A DNA stretch of 64,000 nucleotides. Origin: UBA6522 sp963664945 (GTDB lineage: Bacteria; Pseudomonadota; Gammaproteobacteria; Steroidobacterales; Rariloculaceae). The notes under the pieces were generated by a model. It did not search any database. It was not told the origin of the DNA and saw only the letters and a program-made list of their open reading frames with translations. The DNA is taken from the NCBI GenBank assembly GCA_963664945.1, contig OY761822.1:5146001-5210000 (forward strand), read 5' to 3'. Shown here one piece after another: positions 44,737 to 53,261 of the stretch. Position 1 is the stretch's first letter; every line of letters starts with the position of its first letter. Position numbers and translations under genes: made by a program.

Positions 44737-47700
44737 TTATTCGGCGGACCGCTGATTGGCAATTGTGGGCTCCGCCGCCAGTCGCCTTCGCCAGTCCGCC
44801 AAAACTTTCAGATCGAAATCGAGCGCCAAGGCTACCGCCTCGTCAATCAGCATCCTCGTTTCGTCTGCGTTCGCGAATCGCAATGTCTTGAGTTCGCACT
44901 CGCAAATGGTTTCGAAGGCATCTGCCAAATGAGGCATGTTGGCCACCCCGCTTTTCGGAATAGGCATTTCCTTCCAATGGGTCGTTGACCACTGAGGGTA
45001 CGTCAGCGTCTTGGCCCGTCGATTGAGTAGCAGGATCCGGCCGGGTGTCGAATTCAACCACAGGCAGATTGCCTTGCTCATTTCCCGGTTCGTCGTCTTG
45101 ACCGGCCTCCATCCGAACCCGAATGTCGGCTCTTCGCTGTAGATTGCCGTCAGTCGGCCGCTGACTGTGTTGTAGCGCTCGGCCACCAAGAGCGTAGAGC
45201 CTTGGTTGCGGATTCTCTGCCACAGGTGGACGCGCTTTCCGCCACCAGGCACGACCCACTGTTCTGGCTTTCCCGCAAGTGTTCGCCGCAACTCTGCTGA
45301 AATCGAGTCAAAAATACGCACCGCTCTTTCATCAGATCGAGCCTCGTCCGCGCTGCATCGTCGCCATGAATTTTGCGCTGCTCGGCCCATGGGGCCGATG
45401 GGATGGCGCAGCCCCAACGGCTCTAACGAGCTGGCCTGTTCCAGTTCCCCAGCAATATCCGCGAGCGTTCCGTCGTACCATTGAACGGGGGTCCAGTCGC
45501 CGGCACGGACACGATCAGTGGGCCAGTGATGAACATGGCCCCAGTCGCCCACTCGGCCCGAAGCAATCGCATCCGCCGCAGCAAGCGCTTCATTGGCATC
45601 TTCCGGCATCTGACGAAGCGACACGAACTCCGTCGCCGGCCGTGAACTGTCCGGATGACGCCGGCAGACCAGCAGGCACTCATGAATGCTCGTGTTCTCC
45701 GAGAAATTGATCCGTTTCGGATCATGCGTGGTGACGATGCGCTCGACATGGAATCGGTCGGCGAGAAAACGGCGTTCATCAACGCCAGATGCGCTCGTGC
45801 AGGCCGTGACGGGGACCACTTTCGCAAGCAAGCCTTTTTCGCCCCTGAGAAGCTGGTCGGCAAGCGGTGTGAAAAACGTCCGAACGCTATCGATCGTAAT
45901 CACTGCTCCCGCCGCCGGGTCCTGAGCTTGAAGTCTGTCCCGGATATCCAGTTCATGTCGCTGCATCGCCTTCAGGGAATCGGAACCGAACTTGCGCCCT
46001 CGCTTGAGATTGTCCGTGAACGGAGCGTTCATGATCGCTGCGTCAAGATCGTGCAGCGGGAATCGAATTACTTCACTCTCGTCAACTTGAGCGGCGTCGA
46101 GCGTTTCCAGAGACCGGCGCGGCGCTGTCATCGCGTGCAAGTCCAGCGCGTCGCTTTTTGCAGCCGTCAGTATCTCCAGAGATCCCGCCTTCGGAGCCCC
46201 GTCGGCCTGCGGTCCGTGAGGCATGGTGACGAGGTTCATGCGCGCGTAATCGACGGTCGGCGCGCCCAGTGTCATATTGCAAGCGGCAAGCTGGATGCCG
46301 TGCTGATTGATGTCAAGTCCGCAAAGCACATCTTCCACGAGGTGTTTGTGGAGGGCATTTCGCTCCTCATCGCTCATCTCCGCGGCTTCGGCGACCCGGG
46401 CCTTGATCGTCTGAAGCGTTGCCATAAGGAGCGTCCCGGTTCCGCACGCCGGATCGATAATCCGGAGATTCGCAACCGCCTCCGGGTCGGACCAGTCGAT
46501 CAAGTCCCGAGTGAACGCGAGTCGCGCCAGCATAACGGCCGACAGGTTGTTCGTGTAGAACGCACCGTCGCTCTTCGCAGAGCCGAGGATGCGATGGTAG
46601 AGCGGCCCGGCGTGGTCGTAGCCAAGATCGCTCAGGGAGTCGGCGACGCGGTTGGCGCACTCCGCGACCATGCGGATAGCGTCGTCGATTGCCTTGCCTT
46701 CGCGCAGTGCCGCGAGCACCGCGAGAGCGGGCCGGAACACCGGAGCGTAGTCTTTTTCGAGGATTGATTCCCAGGCGATTTCGAGCACTTCTCTCGGGTG
46801 CTTCGCGCCGCCGACCTTGTCGAGCCTGACAATGGTCTTCATCTCCGGTTCGTCCCGCAGACGGCGTTGCAGCAGGCACGCGTTGCAGAGCATCAGTGCC
46901 GCCACCGTGCACACTCCCTTCGCGCCACCGTCGTTCTCCGGCACGAGATCGAGAGCCTCCGCGAGCGGGTCCTCCATCGATTCTTCCTGAAGCACGGCGC
47001 TTGCGCGCCGCACCGCGTCGGCGATCTCATCGGCGACGATCTGGCCGGGCTTGCCGAGTCCCGAGGCCGCCGCGACGTGCGTATAGATCCCCTGTTCGGC
47101 TTCCTTCAGTTCCAGTTCGCGCTGGAGATAGTCGCCCTCGGTCTCACGCACCTCGCCGCCGCTCGAGTCCCCCGGCGCCTTGTCCTTTTTCTGCTCGTAG
47201 ACCTTGATGAAGTTGGCGGGCGATTCCGCAAGCCGTCCGTCATGGGCTTGAAGTGCACGCAGCACCCGGCCGACCGTCCTGTAACCGTCGGTGCCGCGCT
47301 GCAGCGCGTCCGCGACATCGCGGCCCGGCTCGACCACAACGGGAATGATGATGTAGCCGAAGCGCTTGCCCTCCGCCTTTCTCATAACGCGTCCGACGGC
47401 CTGGACGACATCCACCTGACTGTCCCGGGGGTCGAGGAACGCAACGGCGTCGAGCGACGGCACGTCCACGCCCTCCGTGAACAGCTTGACGTTGCAGACC
47501 AGCCGGCACTCTCCATCCCCGGCGGCATGTGCCAGTGCCCGCAGTTCCCGGTTGCGCTTAAGCGCGCTGGCCGACGCGTCGAGGTGCCTTGCCACGACTT
47601 TCATCGCCCGGCCGGTCCGCATCCGTCGCGTGGTCGCTCTGAGAACCTCGCTTTCCATGAGCGCCTCCGCGTACCACTTCGAGCGCACGATGCTGTTCGC

Positions 47701-49212
47701 GAACGCCATGGTGCGCGGTAGCTTGCCCGGCTGTTCCAGCGCCTTGCCTTCCGTCACGCCGTTGACCGCCAGCGATACGCCGAGAACGCGGGTCATGTCA
47801 TTCGTCGTTGGGGCCTGTTTGCGCTTCGGCGACGTATCGAGCCCTTCCAGGCGCCGCCGCAGACCGGGTGTGACGCTGCCCTCGCTCACGCCGAGCACGA
47901 TCACGCGGTAGTCGGAAAGCATCTTGTGGTCCACGGCCTTGGCGAACGGGAGCCGGTGGAGCTCCGGCCCGTACACGTTGTAGTCGCCCATGTCGACGAC
48001 ATCGACACCGTGTTCGGCGAGTTTCTTCTTGGAGCGCTCCGTGTAGATCCGCGGCGTGGCCGTCATGTAGAGCCGCTTGCGCGCGTGCAGCCGCGTGTCG
48101 TCATGGAATTCCTGGAAGTCGACTTTCCGGGCGCCTCTCGGTCGGCGTCCGTCAAGCAACGCGCCGGTCGTGCGGTGCGCCTCGTCGGCGATGGCCAGAT
48201 CAAACGCGGGCGCGCCGTGACTCGCCTGCGCTTCCGTCACCCGTCCCAGCGAGTGGTAGGTGCAGAAAACCACGCGGGTCGTGTCTTCGCCATCGAGCGA
48301 TAAGGCGATTGCGGCCGGCTCCGTGGTGACCGGGCATTCAAGCTCCGATATCCGTATGTCCTCGTTCTCGTTGCGACCGCCGGCGGTGGGGTCGGAGCAC
48401 ACGACAATGCAGTCCAGCTTGCGCGTCGTGTGCCTGAGCCATTCGCGCCTTGCCTGCGAGACGAGGGCAATCGTCGGGGCGGCGAAGAGAATGCGCCGAC
48501 CGTCCTTGACGATCTCCTCGGCGACACGAAGGGCGGTGAACGTCTTGCCGGTGCCGCAGGCCATGATGAGACGGCCCCGGTCGTGGTGGGCCAGCCCGGA
48601 TACGACATCCTCGATCGCCTCCCCCTGAAGCGGCCAGGGCTCCTGCACGGGGCGCGTGGCGTCCCTTTCCTCAAGCTGGACGTTGAGATACTGCCGAAAG
48701 TCGACCTGCGCGACTTGGGGATTGGCGTTCAGGATCGCCCTCTCCGCGATCGGACCCCATTTGCATGTCGCCACGATCCAGCGCAGTCGGAAGATCGGGT
48801 GTTGCGAGCCGCCCAGAAACTTGTCGATCTCACCCTTGCCCAGCGTGTGCCGGTCGTCGTAGCACTTGCACTGAATTGCGACCCAGTCCCCCGAGGTACG
48901 CCGCGCGACAAGATCGACGCCCATGTCGCGGCCATCGAGGCCGGTCAACGCTTCGCGCTCGGGCCAATCGGGCCAGCGCCAGATTTCGTCGATCTCGAAT
49001 TCGGGCTGCTGGAGCGCGACTCGGATGAACAACTGCTCGAACCAGCGCCCCTTCTCGGACTCGTCCCGGCTTTCGGTGCGGATCCGTTCGAGGATGGTGC
49101 CCGCGCTTGGCCGTCCAGCGAGGTCAAGGCTGATCTGCGCCGCTGCCAAACCTAGGAACTCCCCCCGGTCGAGTTGCTTTTGCGTGGCTGCCTGCGTCCG
49201 GTCCGTGTTCAT
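44737..49212 (-). CDS. Single-chain type ISP-like restriction-modification enzyme
   Basis: The 1491-residue protein has an Mrr-like nuclease (Asp100 in GVDLVARR and Gln114-x-Lys116 in IQCKC), an SF2 helicase (Walker A ACGTGKT 218-224, DEAH 343-346, and QAVGRVMRKAEGKRFGYI as motif VI), a coupler, and an N6-adenine methyltransferase (DPACGTGTLL near 918; motif IV NAPF near 1060 instead of NPPY/F). A target-recognition part follows. Order and length match LlaBIII/LlaGI enzymes, which translocate along DNA and cut. The start overlaps higA by four bases, so it is coupled to the antitoxin. Confidence 0.88.
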   Translation of the reverse strand: MNTDRTQAATQKQLDRGEFLGLAAAQISLDLAGRPSAGTILERIRTESRDESEKGRWFEQLFIRVALQQPEFEIDEIWRWPDWPEREALTGLDGRDMGVDLVARRTSGDWVAIQCKCYDDRHTLGKGEIDKFLGGSQHPIFRLRWIVATCKWGPIAERAILNANPQVAQVDFRQYLNVQLEERDATRPVQEPWPLQGEAIEDVVSGLAHHDRGRLIMACGTGKTFTALRVAEEIVKDGRRILFAAPTIALVSQARREWLRHTTRKLDCIVVCSDPTAGGRNENEDIRISELECPVTTEPAAIALSLDGEDTTRVVFCTYHSLGRVTEAQASHGAPAFDLAIADEAHRTTGALLDGRRPRGARKVDFQEFHDDTRLHARKRLYMTATPRIYTERSKKKLAEHGVDVVDMGDYNVYGPELHRLPFAKAVDHKMLSDYRVIVLGVSEGSVTPGLRRRLEGLDTSPKRKQAPTTNDMTRVLGVSLAVNGVTEGKALEQPGKLPRTMAFANSIVRSKWYAEALMESEVLRATTRRMRTGRAMKVVARHLDASASALKRNRELRALAHAAGDGECRLVCNVKLFTEGVDVPSLDAVAFLDPRDSQVDVVQAVGRVMRKAEGKRFGYIIIPVVVEPGRDVADALQRGTDGYRTVGRVLRALQAHDGRLAESPANFIKVYEQKKDKAPGDSSGGEVRETEGDYLQRELELKEAEQGIYTHVAAASGLGKPGQIVADEIADAVRRASAVLQEESMEDPLAEALDLVPENDGGAKGVCTVAALMLCNACLLQRRLRDEPEMKTIVRLDKVGGAKHPREVLEIAWESILEKDYAPVFRPALAVLAALREGKAIDDAIRMVAECANRVADSLSDLGYDHAGPLYHRILGSAKSDGAFYTNNLSAVMLARLAFTRDLIDWSDPEAVANLRIIDPACGTGTLLMATLQTIKARVAEAAEMSDEERNALHKHLVEDVLCGLDINQHGIQLAACNMTLGAPTVDYARMNLVTMPHGPQADGAPKAGSLEILTAAKSDALDLHAMTAPRRSLETLDAAQVDESEVIRFPLHDLDAAIMNAPFTDNLKRGRKFGSDSLKAMQRHELDIRDRLQAQDPAAGAVITIDSVRTFFTPLADQLLRGEKGLLAKVVPVTACTSASGVDERRFLADRFHVERIVTTHDPKRINFSENTSIHECLLVCRRHPDSSRPATEFVSLRQMPEDANEALAAADAIASGRVGDWGHVHHWPTDRVRAGDWTPVQWYDGTLADIAGELEQASSLEPLGLRHPIGPMGRAAQNSWRRCSADEARSDERAVRIFDSISAELRRTLAGKPEQWVVPGGGKRVHLWQRIRNQGSTLLVAERYNTVSGRLTAIYSEEPTFGFGWRPVKTTNREMSKAICLWLNSTPGRILLLNRRAKTLTYPQWSTTHWKEMPIPKSGVANMPHLADAFETICECELKTLRFANADETRMLIDEAVALALDFDLKVLADWRRRLAAEPTIANQRSAE

Positions 49213-49514
49213 CCTGTCGCGTGCAGCCCGCTGCCCGCATCCAAGGTCGGCAGCCGGGCGATCACCGGGCCGTTCTTCCGCTCCGCGAGCCGCAGCTCGT
49301 AAAGCTTCTGCAAGTTGAGCCAGAACTCCCCGGAGGTGCAGAAGAAGCGCCCCAGGCGCAACGCCGTATCGCCGGTGATCGAGCGTCGCCCGTTGAGTAT
49401 CTCGGTAATGCGGTTCACCGGCACCTCGATGCGCCGCGCCAACTCCGCCGCGCTCATGTCGAGCGCATCGAGATCCTCGCGCAGGGTCTCGCCCGGATGG
49501 ATGGGATCGCGCAT
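49209..49514 (-). CDS. higA: HigA-type antitoxin, coupled to the restriction enzyme
   Basis: The 101-residue HTH protein reads IHPGETLREDLDALDMSAAE, then LARRIEVPVNRITEILNGRR and SITGDTALRLGRFFCTSGEF, as in HigA. It would repress its own operon and neutralise HigB. The stop overlaps the ATG of the 1491-residue enzyme (ATGA at 49209-49212). This places the restriction gene under HigA control, comparable in logic to controller proteins of restriction systems. Confidence 0.9.
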   Translation of the reverse strand: MRDPIHPGETLREDLDALDMSAAELARRIEVPVNRITEILNGRRSITGDTALRLGRFFCTSGEFWLNLQKLYELRLAERKNGPVIARLPTLDAGSGLHATG

Positions 49515-49530
49515 GACTTGCCTCCTCGAA

Positions 49531-49812
49531 TTAATGGTAGTCTACGATTTCCACTTCGGTCGGGCTTGGACTTCCCTCGGGCCACTTGAAGCAGATACGC
49601 CATTGGTCGTTGATGCGGACACTCCACTGCCCCTTGCGCCGGCCCCTGAGCGCCTCCAGACGGTTGCCGGGCCTGGCCAGGTCGCCCAGGCTAGTGGCCG
49701 CGTCGAGCTGGTCGAGCTTGCGAGAGGCGGTCCGGGCAAATCCGGAAAACGCCGCGACCCGGTGGCCCCCGTAGAACGCCTCGGTCTTCTTGTCCGAGAA
49801 GCCGACGATCAC
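49531..49812 (-). CDS. higB: HigB-type toxin
   Basis: The 93-residue protein ends with RLEALRGRRKGQWSVRINDQ and WRICFKW, then VEIVDYH, the HigB family ending. It is the first gene of the operon, 16 bp before higA. It resembles the toxin at 36026-36307 but differs at the N-terminus (FSDKKTEAFYGGHRVAAF). As in other HigB proteins, it would cut translated mRNA. Confidence 0.9.
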   Translation of the reverse strand: MIVGFSDKKTEAFYGGHRVAAFSGFARTASRKLDQLDAATSLGDLARPGNRLEALRGRRKGQWSVRINDQWRICFKWPEGSPSPTEVEIVDYH

Positions 49813-50236
49813 AACGTTTTCATTTCCCGGAGCAACCGCATCGGCATCACACTAGCGGAAACATCCGCATTACGTCAAGCGTAATTTGTCCTGCGTCGTC
49901 TGAGCCCAGGAGCTAAGCTTTGTCGGTCTGGAGGCCGATTTTCCCAGTTCGACCCTTACGGTCCTTGCCCGAAAACCAGGACCGCCGGGAAGGCGAAGCA
50001 GGGTCTCTTGTCCAGGACCGTAGAGACTTGAGACAATGGCCTGTGGATTGTCCGGAAAGGTCAGAAACACGCTTGGCGTGGGCGACAAGCGTGTTTCGGC
50101 TCTGACGTACGCCGGGATCCAGATATCGCTTCCCGTCCCGGCACTTGCCTCCACTTCATCTTCCATCAATGGAATTGCAGCATTCACGCATTGCATGAAC
50201 TCACCATCCGCAGCCAGAACTTTGTCCGTTGCGCCG
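49813..50236. other. Intergenic region upstream of the HigB-led operon
   Basis: This region should contain the promoter of the six-gene series; GC drops close to 49813-49860. A 12-bp hairpin is present (GAAACACGCTTG 50064-50075 with CAAGCGTGTTTC 50086-50097). An open frame of 108 codons on the minus strand (49870-50196) has no known domain. Confidence 0.4.
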
Positions 50237-50410
50237 TCAAGCCACAGCGGCCAAGCCGTTCTTCTCGACCAGCGTCAGTAATTTCAGCGAGGCCCCGCGC
50301 GGGCGCTTTTCGCCGCGCTCCCACTGGCTCACCAGCCCGGTGGTCAAATTGAGATAGCGCGCGAATGCCTTGGTCTTGAACGCCTGCAATTCCGATCCCG
50401 AGAGTGCCAG
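50237..50410 (-). pseudogene. Xre/NadS-type antitoxin C-terminal fragment
   Basis: On the minus strand, a frame that is not the longest one reads LSGSELQAFKTKAFARYLNL, then TTGLVSQWERGEKRPRGASL and KLLTLVEKNGLAAVA. This is the HTH and end of NadS/HigA-like antitoxins. Stop at 50237-50239. The N-terminus and a partner toxin are absent. Confidence 0.65.
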
Positions 50411-50518
50411 CCATCAGTGCAATTTTATAGCACCGAGTGTTGCGGTTTCCAATTCAGATAGCGACTCGATTGCTGGCAATCCATCCGCTCTGTCGCTCCT
50501 TGATCTTTCCGCAATGAC

Positions 50519-50716
50519 GAAGCTGTCACGGCTGTAAGCGAGGCGTTCCGCATCCTCGCCGATGGTGTCGGCCCCGACGGCTTCCAGCTCGCCTACGAGC
50601 GCGAACACCTGCTGTGGGGCCTCGTCAACGCCTTCGACGCCCAGGTCAGGCGCCTGGACCGCGGCGTCGACCGGCTGGCGCCCCGGCTGCGCGACCTGCA
50701 GCACTCGCAGGACGGC
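50519..50716 (+). pseudogene. Fragment of a DUF2493-type protein
   Basis: On the plus strand, a frame reads AVTAVSEAFRILADGVGPDG, then FQLAYEREHLLWGLVNAFDA and QVRRLDRGVDRLAPRLRDLQ. This is similar to the N-terminal region of DUF2493 (SLOG-type) proteins. There is no start or stop of its own, and it abuts the YdiY gene end. A relic; the family name is given from memory of the motif. Confidence 0.5.
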
Positions 50717-50731
50717 AAACCCCACGCGGCG

Positions 50732-51448
50732 TCAGAACACCACCCCAAGCGTGAGGCGGGCCAGGATGTCGGTCGGTTCGCGGCCGGGCGGCGGCTGCGA
50801 CTCCCTGTGCACGTCCACGCGCAGGCCGGCCGTGAGCGGGCCGAGCACGACCACGCGCAGGACGGTCTCCCCGTCGTAGACATCGCCTTGTCCGGCGATG
50901 TGCAGCCCCCGGACGCCGGCGGCGAATTCCAACCGCTCGGGAATCAGCCACCACTGCCCTTCCAGGGACCAGAGCCAGGCGGTTTCGCCGAACTCGAAAA
51001 CCGCGTCGGGCGCGCGCTGCACGGTCTGTCCGACACGGGCTTCCACGGTGAGGGATTGGCGATCGGTGTCCACAATCTGCCTGCCGCCGCCCACGCTGCC
51101 CGTGAGCCGCCCGTCGATCCCGAGATCTTGGTAGCCGTCGGCGTTGGCGGTCCCGTACCAGCGTGACCCGCCGACGCTGAAGCGCATCGCGTAGTCGGCG
51201 TCGACGACATTCTGGGTGCGAATCAGCGGCCCGCCCGGGTCGGTGGCAATATCGGACCGGTAAGCCGTCAGATCGAACTCGTGGGTAATTCGTTCCCCGC
51301 TCCACATCGCGGCCAGCGCCAGGTCGGTATCCAGCGAATCCGTATTGCCCGTGGCAAACGAAATCCCCAGATCCGCGTTGCCCTCCCACTCGGCCAGCGC
51401 ACCTGGAGCAGCCAATGCAAGCACGGCCATGAGAATCGGTCGGTTCAT
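50732..51448 (-). CDS. YdiY/DUF481-family outer membrane protein
   Basis: From the start at 51448 (MNRPILMAVLALAAPGALAE, signal peptide) the protein has 238 residues. The body has the alternating beta pattern of DUF481/YdiY barrels: WEGNADLGISFATGNTDSLD, then WSGERITHEFDLTAYRSD and MRFSVGGSRWYGTANADGYQ. The last strand ends RLTLGVVF, with a terminal aromatic. Likely an outer-membrane beta-barrel with unknown role. It lies between the toxin relics and the ATPase gene. Confidence 0.85.
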   Translation of the reverse strand: MNRPILMAVLALAAPGALAEWEGNADLGISFATGNTDSLDTDLALAAMWSGERITHEFDLTAYRSDIATDPGGPLIRTQNVVDADYAMRFSVGGSRWYGTANADGYQDLGIDGRLTGSVGGGRQIVDTDRQSLTVEARVGQTVQRAPDAVFEFGETAWLWSLEGQWWLIPERLEFAAGVRGLHIAGQGDVYDGETVLRVVVLGPLTAGLRVDVHRESQPPPGREPTDILARLTLGVVF

Positions 51449-51506
51449 GACGGCCCTCCCGTTCGAAACCCACCAAGGCCGTCGCGCGAAAAATCGCCCG
51501 GCCGGT

Positions 51507-52757
51507 TCACGTCCACAACCTGCTGACCGGCATGGCGTACATCCTGTCACCCAGGCACTGAACGCGCTCGCCGTCATGCAGGACAATCCCGCAGGCGAAC
51601 GATTCACCGGCCGCGGACCGGAGACGCTTCAGACCGCGAAAATCCTCAAGCTTTACCGTCGCGCCCGCCTTGACTTCGATTCCGGATATCTTTCCCGCCC
51701 GCTCGACCACGAAGTCGACCTCGACCTTGTCCTTGTCGCGATAATGGCCGATGGATGCATACGCGGATGCCTGGCCGACGATCTTCGCGAGTTCGGAATA
51801 CACGAATCCTTCGAGCAGCGAGCCGAGTCTGTTGCGGTCCGCACTCAGGTCCTTCACGCCGTCGCCGCGAAGCGCGGCGAGCAGTCCCGTATCGAGGAAA
51901 TGAAGCTTGGGCGTCCTGACCAGGCGTTTGAGCCGGTTCCGATGCCAGGCCCGCACCCGGCGCACGACGAACATCTGTTCCAGCAACGTCAACCAACGGT
52001 CAACTGTCTTGCTGTCGACGCCGAGCGTCGCCGCCAGCGCGGAGAGATTTATCAGCCGGCCGGATGCGACGGCCGCATGTTCGAGCAGCTGCGAAAGCTC
52101 GTCCGTTTTGGAAACGACTGAAATCTCCGCCGCATCGCGTTGCGTCAGAGCGCGGGCATATGCCCGCAACCAGGCCACGCGCCTCGTCGCCTTGGTGCGC
52201 CTGAGCGCTTCCGGGTAGCCGCCGGCGACAACGCGTTCGATCAGTTCCGGCGTCTGCCCGGTTTCCATGTACGCCGGAAAGTCGCAGGCCATGGCACGGG
52301 CGAGAAAATCGGGGACGTCGCGTTTTTCGATCTCCGCCTGCGTGAATGGCAGAAGCTCGATCGTCTCGATTCTGCCGGCCAGCGAATCCGGGGAGATAGC
52401 GCTTCGGAACAACTCTACAGACCCCGTGATCAGGAACCGTCCCGGCCGTGGATCGTCGTCGACGGCCTTCTTTATGGCCAGGATCAGCTCCGGCGCCCGC
52501 TGGATCTCGTCGATCGCCGCCCGGTCGATTCCACGCATGAATCCGTTAGGGTCGGCGTTCGCGAACTGACGGGACTGCGCGTCATCAAGGGTGATGAAGC
52601 TCATCCCCGATTCGGCGGCGATCTTGCGGGCGAGCGTCGTCTTTCCGGACTGCCTGGGGCCGATCAGGGCCACGATCCTCGTATCGCTCAGGCCTTCGCG
52701 GACGGGCGCCTCGGCATGACGCGGCAATAGCTCTGGCTGTGCCGGCAGTTCGCGCAT
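51507..52757 (-). CDS. AAA ATPase with DUF4143 domain
   Basis: From MRELPAQPEL at 52757 the protein has 416 residues. It has Walker A GPRQSGKTTLARKIA, Walker B AAIDEIQRAPEL, ITGSVELFRS, then a winged-helix part, and the C-terminal DUF4143 region with LHFLDTGLLAALRG, GSLLEGFVYSELAK and EVDFVVERAGKISGIEVKAG (a D-E-x-K type nuclease-like core). Such ATPases are common orphans in bacteria and archaea; their activity is not known. Four 22-bp repeats lie just upstream of the start. Confidence 0.9.
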   Translation of the reverse strand: MRELPAQPELLPRHAEAPVREGLSDTRIVALIGPRQSGKTTLARKIAAESGMSFITLDDAQSRQFANADPNGFMRGIDRAAIDEIQRAPELILAIKKAVDDDPRPGRFLITGSVELFRSAISPDSLAGRIETIELLPFTQAEIEKRDVPDFLARAMACDFPAYMETGQTPELIERVVAGGYPEALRRTKATRRVAWLRAYARALTQRDAAEISVVSKTDELSQLLEHAAVASGRLINLSALAATLGVDSKTVDRWLTLLEQMFVVRRVRAWHRNRLKRLVRTPKLHFLDTGLLAALRGDGVKDLSADRNRLGSLLEGFVYSELAKIVGQASAYASIGHYRDKDKVEVDFVVERAGKISGIEVKAGATVKLEDFRGLKRLRSAAGESFACGIVLHDGERVQCLGDRMYAMPVSRLWT

Positions 52758-52764
52758 GAGGATT

Positions 52765-52852
52765 CGTCCAATTTGGAGCGCAGCTCCGTCTGATTCGGAA
52801 TATACCTTCGTCCAATTCGGAATGGAAGCGCGTCCAAACCGGAATGACAGCC
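52765..52852. repeat. Four 22-bp direct repeats upstream of the DUF4143 ATPase gene
   Basis: Units start at 52765, 52787, 52809 and 52831, each beginning CGTCCAAT or CGTCTGAT and continuing with TCGGAATG-like bases. The period is exactly 22 bases, about two DNA turns, so the same face of DNA is presented. It lies 7 bases before the ATPase start codon (minus strand). It could be a self-regulatory operator. Confidence 0.85.
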
Positions 52853-52922
52853 CATTCGGGCGCGCAGTTGACGCGTCACCGCCCGCACGATATACACATG
52901 CCAATACACATTATGAGGTGTA

Positions 52923-53261
52923 ATGGTGCGGACCAATGTTGAACTCGACCCGGACCTCGTCGAAGAGGCCCGGAGGTTAAGCAGGATCAAGACCAAGAGG
53001 GCCTTGATTCATCAGGCGCTCCTGGAATTCGTGGCAAACCGCAAACGGCTTGACCTGAGGGAACTCGAGGGATCCGAACTGCTGGACCGGACTACGATCA
53101 CAAGGCACTTCGACAACCCGGTAGCTGACCGCGCGACGGAAATCTCGCGAAAACTCGCCCCTACTCCCCTGCGCGCTCCGAATCGACCAGTTCGTCGATC
53201 AATTCCATCAACGTCGGATAGTCCCCCGCCGACGACGCCGATGCCGAATACTTGCCGTTGA
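52923..53261 (+). CDS. Orphan VapB-type antitoxin with run-on tail
   Basis: The first about 50 residues match VapB (MVRTNVELDPDLVEEARRLS, then TKRALIHQALLEFVANRKRLDLREL), a ribbon-helix-helix antitoxin. No VapC gene follows; the next gene is dsbA in opposite orientation. The C-terminal 40 residues run through the antisense of dsbA and look non-native, so the original end may be lost. Probably non-functional as a pair. Confidence 0.65.
   Translation: MVRTNVELDPDLVEEARRLSRIKTKRALIHQALLEFVANRKRLDLRELEGSELLDRTTITRHFDNPVADRATEISRKLAPTPLRAPNRPVRRSIPSTSDSPPPTTPMPNTCR

Noticed and set aside
49870..50196. 108-codon minus-strand frame
   Set aside because: No similarity recognised; contains a hairpin and lies in the promoter region of the HigB-led series.
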